Part shown: positions 1 through 3,984 of the stretch, in pieces
Numbering within the stretch: position 1 is the stretch's first letter
Layout: each line of letters starts with the position of its first letter
Assembly (NCBI GenBank): GCA_045645905.1
Contig: JAZRJT010000027.1
Coordinates: 1-6,969, forward strand
Length of the DNA stretch: 6,969 nt
Direction: 5' to 3'
Source of the DNA: SIG440 sp045645905
GTDB taxonomy: Bacteria; Bacillota; Clostridia; Monoglobales; Monoglobaceae
The notes under the pieces: generated by a model
The model's database searches: none
Told to the model about the DNA's origin: nothing
What the model saw: only the letters and a program-made list of their open reading frames with translations
Made by a program: the position numbers and the translations under genes

Positions 1-2
1 CG

Positions 3-572
3 CAGATGCAGTCGGACGTCATTCTGGTGTCTATTCATTCCCACGAGATTTCCGGCGACAAGAAGGAAAATCCGGCCGATTTCCTGCAGGAATTTGCTCA
101 CCGCTGCATTGACGCCGGCGCGCATGCTGTCATTGGCCACGGCCCGCATCTTTTGCGGCCGGTTGAAATCTACAAAGAGCGCCCCATTTTCTATTCGCTG
201 GGCGATTTTGCTCTTCAGCTTTATAATGTCGAGTTTGCCCCCGAGGATTTTTTCAAAAAACACGGTCTGACATCCGAATCGACAGTGCACGAGCTACTCA
301 AAAAACGCTCCAAAGATTTTACAATAGGACTTATGACCGACCCGCGTATGTTTCGCTCGGTAATTCCATATTGGGAAACAAACGGCTCCAAGCTTGAAAA
401 GCTTATCCTGATGCCCATTGAGATGAATATGGACGGACATAAATCCGAAACCGGTCTGCCCCGCAGAAGCTATAATCCCGAAATTGCAAAATATTTAGCC
501 CGTATGTGCGAGCCTTACGGCACAAAAATCATATTGGAAGACAACGGATTAATCACTTGTCAGTGGAAGTAA
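3..572 (+). CDS. CapA-family metallophosphatase-like protein (C-terminal part, 5' end outside window)
   Basis: The reading frame is open to the left edge, so the first visible Met is unlikely to be the true start and only about 190 C-terminal residues are present. They match the C-terminal part of the CapA/PgsA-like family (PGA_cap fold, related to calcineurin-like phosphoesterases). Visible motifs are VILVSIHSHE near the edge, then GAHAVIGHGPH followed by RPVEIYKERPIFYSLGDF, which hold the His/Asp/Asn-type metal-site signature of the family. The tail with LMTDPRMFRSVIPYWE and APYGTK-like CEPYGTKI resembles the clostridial subgroup. CapA is known from poly-gamma-glutamate capsule synthesis, but most clostridial members are uncharacterised, so the substrate is unknown. 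The first ~180 bases are about 56% GC against roughly 43% at 301-360, a mild contrast. No convincing terminator follows the TAA stop. Confidence 0.85.
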   Translation, partial: QMQSDVILVSIHSHEISGDKKENPADFLQEFAHRCIDAGAHAVIGHGPHLLRPVEIYKERPIFYSLGDFALQLYNVEFAPEDFFKKHGLTSESTVHELLKKRSKDFTIGLMTDPRMFRSVIPYWETNGSKLEKLILMPIEMNMDGHKSETGLPRRSYNPEIAKYLARMCEPYGTKIILEDNGLITCQWK

Positions 573-608
573 TTTGTATAAAGATGCAAATATTTGTTTT
601 TTAAATTA

Positions 609-637
609 TTGTCATCTTTGTTTTTGCGTGTTAAAAT
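609..637 (+). promoter_or_regulatory. Possible upstream sigma-A promoter in the capA-rpmE gap
   Basis: TTGTCA (609-614) and TAAAAT (632-637) are separated by 17 bp, an acceptable sigma-A arrangement. No gene starts before rpmE at 826, so it could be a second, distal rpmE promoter. The region is very A/T-rich, so a chance match is quite possible. Confidence 0.25.
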
Positions 638-710
638 GATTTATATTAAACACAAAATATGTCACCTATGGAATACAGAAAAAAGACCAGCCGCAAAAAA
701 CAAAATCTCT

Positions 711-776
711 GAATTTTTTAAAAAAATAAAATTTTTTTAAAAAATGCTTGCATTTATAAACAGCTTATGATATAAT
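711..776 (+). promoter_or_regulatory. rpmE promoter, sigma-A type with A/T-tract UP element
   Basis: The -35 box TTGCAT (748-753) and a perfect -10 box TATAAT (771-776) are spaced by 17 bp, and TGA just before the -10 box gives an extended -10. Phased A and T tracts at about 711-745 lie directly upstream, where an UP element would sit. Transcription should begin near 783, giving a leader of about 43 nt before the rpmE start. This fits a growth-related ribosomal protein gene. Confidence 0.85.
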
Positions 777-825
777 GGACAATGCTGATTTAGCTAACAA
801 CTCTAAAGAAAGAGGTGAAATATAG

Positions 826-1032
826 ATGAAAGCAGGAATACATCCCGATTATAAAGAAACAACTATCAAGTGTGCTTGTGGAAATGTTATCGAAACAGGT
901 TCTACTAAAGAGAATGTTTCTATCGAAATTTGCTCAGCTTGCCATCCTTTCTATACCGGTAAGCAGAAGTTGGTTGACACAGGCGGACGTGTTGACAAAT
1001 TCAGAAAACGTTTCGGTCTTGAAGCAAAATAG
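826..1032 (+). CDS. rpmE: 50S ribosomal protein L31 (zinc-binding type)
   Basis: This 68-aa protein is the typical size of bacterial L31, a small protein at the central protuberance of the large ribosomal subunit, near the inter-subunit bridge. The N-terminus MKAGIHPDY and the C-terminal part with HPFYTGKQKLVDTGGRVDKF are diagnostic. Cys16 and Cys18 (CAC) with Cys36 and Cys39 (CSAC) form the four-cysteine metal site of the zinc-containing (C+) form, as opposed to the zinc-independent paralogue made under zinc starvation. The ATG at 826 is preceded by AGAGGTG at 811-817, well placed for initiation. The gene has its own promoter and is followed by a strong terminator, so it appears monocistronic. 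Confidence 0.97.
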   Translation: MKAGIHPDYKETTIKCACGNVIETGSTKENVSIEICSACHPFYTGKQKLVDTGGRVDKFRKRFGLEAK

Positions 1033-1110
1033 TTTTATTTTGAATTACCGAACACATACCACGGAAATGTCTTTTACGGATGTTTCAAATAAGTTTAAAA
1101 ATTCTACACC

Positions 1111-1147
1111 AAAAACAGCCGGATATATATTCGGCTGTTTTTAATTT
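1111..1147 (+). terminator. Intrinsic terminator of rpmE
   Basis: A perfect 11-bp stem (1111-1121 with 1132-1142, AAAAACAGCCG against CGGCTGTTTTT) can extend by G-U, A-U and U-A pairs into the loop. It is followed by a T-rich run (1138-1150). It lies about 80 bp after the rpmE stop. Confidence 0.92.
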
Positions 1148-1190
1148 TTTAACAATAACTTTCCCATATTTTTCTTTACATAAAAATTCC

Positions 1191-1218
1191 TTGATTGCAC
1201 AAAATAGCAGTGTAAAAT
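1191..1218 (+). promoter_or_regulatory. Possible spoVT promoter
   Basis: TTGATT (1191-1196) and TAAAAT (1213-1218) are 16 bp apart, a moderate sigma-A match. It would start transcription right at the ribosome site (AGAAGGAG, 1224-1231), leaving an unusually short leader. In Bacillus subtilis spoVT is transcribed by the forespore sigma-G. I did not find a clear sigma-G consensus here, but one could be degenerate. Confidence 0.35.
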
Positions 1219-1242
1219 CAAACAGAAGGAGCAATTTATTAT

Positions 1243-1782
1243 ATGAAAGCAACAGGAATAGTAAGAAGAATTGACGACCTTGGCAGAGTTGTAATTCCAA
1301 AGGAAATCAGACGCACTATGCGTATCCGCGAGGGCGACCCGTTGGAAATTTATACCGAAAGCGACGGTACTGTTATCTTCAAAAAATATTCGCCCATTGG
1401 CGAGCTTGGCGAGTTTGCAAGCCAGTATGCCGAGGCTCTTGCCCATACCGCAGGCATCCCTGCCTGTATATCCGATAAAGACACAGTAATTGCCGTTTCA
1501 GGGGTATCAAAAAAAGAACTTATGAACAAAAAAATTTCCGATGATATAGAAAAGGTAATGTCAGAAAAAAGCACCTATGTTCTTAAAAACGGAGCAAAGA
1601 ACATATCTGTATCCGACGGCAACGATACCTTTATGGCAGGCATTGCCGCCCCTATTATATACGACGGTGACGCAATAGGAACAGTAATGTTCCTCTCATC
1701 CCCCGAAAAGGATAACTTTGGCGAACTGGAGCAAAAGCTGGCAGAGTCTGCAGCAACATTCTTAGGAAAAACAATCGAATAA
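1243..1782 (+). CDS. spoVT: Stage V sporulation protein T (AbrB/GAF transcription regulator)
   Basis: The 179-aa product matches the SpoVT family in length (178 aa in B. subtilis) and is nearly identical to it over the first ~35 residues (MKATGIVRRIDDLGRVVIPK, then EIRRTMRIREGDPLEIY). Residues 1-50 form the swapped-hairpin AbrB DNA-binding domain, followed by the KKYSPIGELGEFA linker. Residues ~56-178 form a GAF-like ligand/sensor domain. SpoVT acts in the developing forespore, where it tunes sigma-G genes for coat, cortex and spore resistance, so its presence implies an endospore former. The start is supported by AGAAGGAG 11 nt upstream. The gene stands alone between two terminators. Confidence 0.95.
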   Translation: MKATGIVRRIDDLGRVVIPKEIRRTMRIREGDPLEIYTESDGTVIFKKYSPIGELGEFASQYAEALAHTAGIPACISDKDTVIAVSGVSKKELMNKKISDDIEKVMSEKSTYVLKNGAKNISVSDGNDTFMAGIAAPIIYDGDAIGTVMFLSSPEKDNFGELEQKLAESAATFLGKTIE

Positions 1783-1783
1783 C

Positions 1784-1820
1784 AAATCGGGGCTGTTGCA
1801 CCAGGCAACAACCCCGATTT
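1784..1820. terminator. Two-way terminator between spoVT and trxB
   Basis: A 16-pair hairpin (1784-1799 with 1805-1820) has one C/A mismatch and a 5-nt loop, with GGGG/CCCC in the stem and AAAT/ATTT ends. It begins two bases after the spoVT stop and lies 15 bp beyond the trxB stop, so it can serve both convergent genes. The T tracts on either side are modest. Confidence 0.85.
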
Positions 1821-1835
1821 ATTAAAATTTGCAAA

Positions 1836-2738
1836 TTAACTGCCCAAATAATCGATAGCCGCTAAAGCTGCAATGCTGCCGTCACCAACTGCAGTTGTTA
1901 GCTGACGAACTGTTTTGTTGCGACAATCACCTGCCACAAAAATGCCGTCTATATTAGTGCGGCAATTTTCTCCCGAATCTATATATCCACCGTCTGTAAG
2001 GTTTATAATTCCTTTAAAAATTTCGCATTGAGGGATTTGTCCAACCGCCACAAAGGCACCATCTACATCAAGTGTTCTTCTTTCGCCACTCTTTACGTTG
2101 ACAACCTCAACTCCGCGGAGTCTGCCGTCGTTTATAAACCTTTCAACAGTGCAATCAAGCACACACTCTATATTTTCTTTTGCATTTAGTGCCCGCACAA
2201 GACGACCTTCTGCACGGAATTCGTCACGACGATGCACAATATATACTTTTTCTGCAATATCTGAAAGGTAAATAGCATCCTCAACCGCAGTATTTCCGCC
2301 ACCGATAACCGCAACTGTCTTTTTCTTATAAAACGAGCCGTCACAAACCGCACAGAACGAAATTCCTTTGCCGACAAGTTCATCTTCGCCATCGGCACCA
2401 AGACGGCGGTTTTTAACACCCGTTGCAATTATAATGCATCTTCCTTCATATCTGTCAAGGTCTGTAACAACAGTTTTGGGACTTCCGTCGATGATTTCAA
2501 CAACCTCTTCATATTCAATTCTGCCGCCCAGAGATTCAACCTGAGATGCAAGATTTGCGGCAAAATCTGCACCGCTCATCTTTGGTGTGCCGGGAAAGTT
2601 TTCTACCTCGCTTGACAGGGCAATCTGTCCACCAAGACCCAACTTTTCAATAACTACTACTGACTTTTCTGCCCGAAGAGCATAAAGTGCCGCAGTAAGC
2701 CCTGCAGGTCCGCCGCCGATTATAATGATATCATACAT
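1836..2738 (-). CDS. trxB: Thioredoxin-disulfide reductase (NADPH-type)
   Basis: This 300-aa flavoprotein is the usual low-molecular-weight TrxR size. It transfers electrons from NADPH through FAD to a redox-active disulfide and then to thioredoxin in the cytoplasm. Motifs in order are the FAD-binding IIGGGPAG (6-13), the ATG loop (105-107), the active-site CAVC (129-132), the NADPH-binding GGGNTA (146-151), HRRDEFR (169-175), and the second FAD motif FVAGD (267-271) with RQLTTAVGDG near the end. The HRRxxxR motif supports NADPH use rather than ferredoxin. The ATG is preceded by GGAG (2749-2752), with 10 nt between. Upstream on the same strand is the remnant of a redoxin-tailed anaerobic ribonucleotide reductase, a natural client of the Trx system. 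Confidence 0.96.
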   Translation of the reverse strand: MYDIIIIGGGPAGLTAALYALRAEKSVVVIEKLGLGGQIALSSEVENFPGTPKMSGADFAANLASQVESLGGRIEYEEVVEIIDGSPKTVVTDLDRYEGRCIIIATGVKNRRLGADGEDELVGKGISFCAVCDGSFYKKKTVAVIGGGNTAVEDAIYLSDIAEKVYIVHRRDEFRAEGRLVRALNAKENIECVLDCTVERFINDGRLRGVEVVNVKSGERRTLDVDGAFVAVGQIPQCEIFKGIINLTDGGYIDSGENCRTNIDGIFVAGDCRNKTVRQLTTAVGDGSIAALAAIDYLGS

Positions 2739-2839
2739 AATTTTTCATCTCCAATCAATAAAGAGATGTTAAAATTGTTCCGACCGCAAAAAGACGAGAA
2801 ATTTAAAAAATATTTACTGTGAATTAGTGCTAAAACGCT

Positions 2840-2879
2840 ATTATAAATGTTGAAAAATCGCATAAACATATGATTTTTC
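2840..2879 (-). promoter_or_regulatory. Possible trxB promoter -10 with overlapping inverted repeat
   Basis: On the minus strand a perfect TATAAT occurs at 2845-2840, but the matching -35 position is poor, as expected for an activated or weak promoter or for a chance hit. Just upstream lies an 8-bp perfect inverted repeat, GAAAAATC (2852-2859) and GATTTTTC (2872-2879), with a 12-bp centre. It covers the spacer and -35 zone and could be an operator. The trxB leader would be about 95 nt. Confidence 0.35.
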
Positions 2880-2900
2880 TGCTTTTAAAGTCTTTTTGCT

Positions 2901-2980
2901 ACGCACAAACCTCACCTCTCGGTGTACACAAGTACACCTTCGGGTATCCCAAAGCCGTGACTTTGGTTCGGTTTGTGTGT
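2901..2980. other. 80-nt cloverleaf-like inverted-repeat element of unknown type
   Basis: An 11-bp terminal inverted repeat (ACGCACAAACC at 2901-2911, GGTTTGTGTGT at 2970-2980, one mismatch) encloses two perfect hairpins. These are 2921-2927 with 2932-2938 (GGTGTAC, ACAA loop) and 2949-2954 with 2961-2966 (CCAAAG, 6-nt loop). An alternative small hairpin, ACC-TTCG-GGT, spans 2936-2945. In plus-strand RNA the one terminal mismatch becomes a G-U pair and TTCG becomes a stable UUCG tetraloop, which favours that orientation. It does not match any riboswitch or tRNA I recognise. A dispersed palindromic repeat or a structured RNA are both possible. No target-site duplication was seen. Confidence 0.5.
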
Positions 2981-3012
2981 TCTGAATCAATTTTACCTAT
3001 CCCTAAATGGAA

Positions 3013-3043
3013 GACTGTTTAAAAACACAGTTTTTAAACAGTC
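3013..3043 (-). terminator. Hairpin after the nrdD remnant, probable terminator without U-tract
   Basis: A perfect 14-bp inverted repeat (3013-3026 with 3030-3043) with a 3-nt loop lies 12 bp beyond the nrdD-remnant stop. A long U-run does not follow on either strand, so termination is inferred from position and stem strength only. Confidence 0.5.
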
Positions 3044-3055
3044 CCTTAAATTTAA

Positions 3056-3592
3056 TTACCTTGTGCTTTCAATATACCTTCTGATTTCCAAAACTCCGGC
3101 AAATCTGTCAAACGCATCACCCGATTTAACAATCAGGGTGGGTGCCTGTCGTACGCCAAAGTCTTTTGTCATATCAACGCTTTCTTCGGCATCAATAACA
3201 GTATAACCAATTCCGCTCTTGTCTAAAACAGCCTTTGCCGCTTTGCAGTTAGGGCAGGTTTTGGTTGTAAACAGCATTACATCCGTATCACAACCACAGT
3301 CTGTCTGTTCAGTTTTGGCAACTCCATTCCTTTTAAGAACAGAATTTTCAACATCGTATAACTTTCTGTCCTTATGCTCCTGAGATTTACCGTCATTCCA
3401 GTTGCTTACAGAACGGTAGTATCCGGTAATACGGCTGTAAACTTCGGTCTTACCGCCACAAATGGGTCACTTAGCCTGCTCGCCGATAAGATAGCCGTGG
3501 TCCTTACATACAGAATAGGTTGGTGATAATGTGTAATAAGGTAACTCATAATTTTCGGCAATTTTTCTTACCAGATTTGCAGTAGCCTTCCA
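3056..3592 (-). pseudogene. nrdD: Remnant of anaerobic ribonucleoside-triphosphate reductase, C-terminal part with fused redoxin domain
   Basis: Reading the minus strand from 3592 gives about 178 codons homologous to the NrdD C-terminus, against ~700 or more residues in a full protein. First come WKATANLVRKIAENYELPYY and SVCKDHGYLIGEQAK, then an in-frame TGA (3467-3469), then PICGGKTEVYSRITGYYR and NWNDGKSQEHKDRK. This is the glycyl-radical segment: RITGYYR carries the radical Gly just after the C-terminal zinc motif. The TGA replaces a zinc-ligand Cys of the CPxC pair. After a short CGC linker, the last ~74 residues form a thioredoxin/glutaredoxin-like domain (TTKTCPNCKAAK, cis-Pro in QAPTLIV). 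The N-terminal substrate and ATP-cone parts are absent. The frame is joined directly to the start of nrdG, out of frame, so no functional reductase can be made. Confidence 0.88.
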
Positions 3593-3662
3593 AAAACACA
3601 GTACAGGCAACATATCCGGGAAAATCAAGAAGTGTCATCTTCATAAGTCCGACAATTTTCAC
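3584..3662 (-). pseudogene. nrdG: Truncated start of the anaerobic ribonucleotide reductase activase
   Basis: A GTG at 3662, preceded by GGGAGG (3672-3677) at a 9-nt spacing, opens a frame reading MKIVGLMKMTLLDFPG, YVACTVFLEG. This is the conserved N-terminus of NrdG, the radical-SAM enzyme that installs the glycyl radical on NrdD. Homology stops just where the CxxxCxxC iron-sulfur motif should begin. The frame then runs for about a dozen unrelated codons (YCKSGKKNCRKL) to a TGA at 3546-3548, inside the nrdD fragment read in another frame. The ATG at 3671 in the same frame abuts the ribosome site and is less likely as the start. The radical-SAM core is missing, so this is not functional. Confidence 0.85.
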
Positions 3663-3691
3663 AGCCGTCATCCTCCCGTTGCTTTTTTTAA

Positions 3692-3707
3692 ACACAATAT
3701 ATTGTTA
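3692..3707. promoter_or_regulatory. NrdR box 1
   Basis: ACACAATATATTGTTA agrees at 14 of 16 positions with the known NrdR-box palindrome acaCwAtATaTwGtgt. NrdR is the ATP-cone repressor of ribonucleotide reductase genes in most bacteria. It lies about 30 bp upstream of the nrdG start. Confidence 0.82.
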
Positions 3708-3723
3708 CTATTTTTTGTTTAAA

Positions 3724-3739
3724 ATGCTAGATATTGTTA
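3724..3739. promoter_or_regulatory. NrdR box 2
   Basis: ATGCTAGATATTGTTA keeps all the strongly conserved core positions of the NrdR consensus (about 11 of 16 overall). It lies exactly 32 bp from box 1, three helical turns, as is typical of tandem NrdR boxes. It overlaps the -10 edge and the predicted transcription start, so binding would block initiation. Confidence 0.75.
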
Positions 3740-3767
3740 TTATATATTAACCCCATACAATTGTCAA
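3739..3767 (-). promoter_or_regulatory. Perfect-consensus sigma-A promoter of the nrd remnant
   Basis: On the minus strand TTGACA (3767-3762) and TATAAT (3744-3739) are separated by exactly 17 bp. Transcription should start near 3732, giving a ~70-nt leader containing NrdR box 1 and ending at the nrdG ribosome site. Confidence 0.88.
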
Positions 3768-3891
3768 TACCAAAATATTACATTTTTCGTCTTCCATTTT
3801 CCCCCAATCTGCAAAGCCTTGTGCTGACGCACTTAGCAGTCTTTTGACATAATTCTTTTATTTTTACATATTTTGTCAACCAAATCAGATA

Positions 3892-3920
3892 TTGACATAC
3901 AAGATATTGATTGGTATAAT
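3892..3920 (+). promoter_or_regulatory. Perfect-consensus extended -10 promoter of the GTPase-NYN gene
   Basis: TTGACA (3892-3897) and TATAAT (3915-3920) have a 17-bp spacer with TGG directly before the -10, an extended -10. Start near 3927 leaves a ~58-nt A/T-rich leader. This should be a strong, largely constitutive promoter. A weaker second candidate, TTGACA at 3844-3849 with CATATT at 3867-3872, lies upstream. Confidence 0.9.
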
Positions 3921-3984
3921 CATAGTCGTGGAAACGGCATTGATTATAATATATTTTAATAACTATATATCGTGGAGTACAACT

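Noticed and set aside
587..602. Terminator for the CapA gene (CAAATATTTG followed by T6)
   Set aside because: The palindrome has no room for a loop, leaving only about three A/T-rich pairs, so it is too weak to call.
2901..2980. tRNA gene
   Set aside because: The cloverleaf-like look lacks the GTTCRANNC T-loop, D-loop, anticodon arm geometry and CCA-side features of a tRNA.
3056..3277. A separate 73-aa glutaredoxin/thioredoxin gene starting at the ATG at 3277
   Set aside because: No ribosome site precedes this ATG, and the frame continues upstream with clear NrdD homology. It is the C-terminal domain of the nrdD remnant rather than an independent gene.
3798..3840. Small hairpin-like sequence (GTGC-TGAC-GCAC) between the divergent promoters
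   Set aside because: Only four pairs and no T-tract, so there is no support for a terminator or RNA here.
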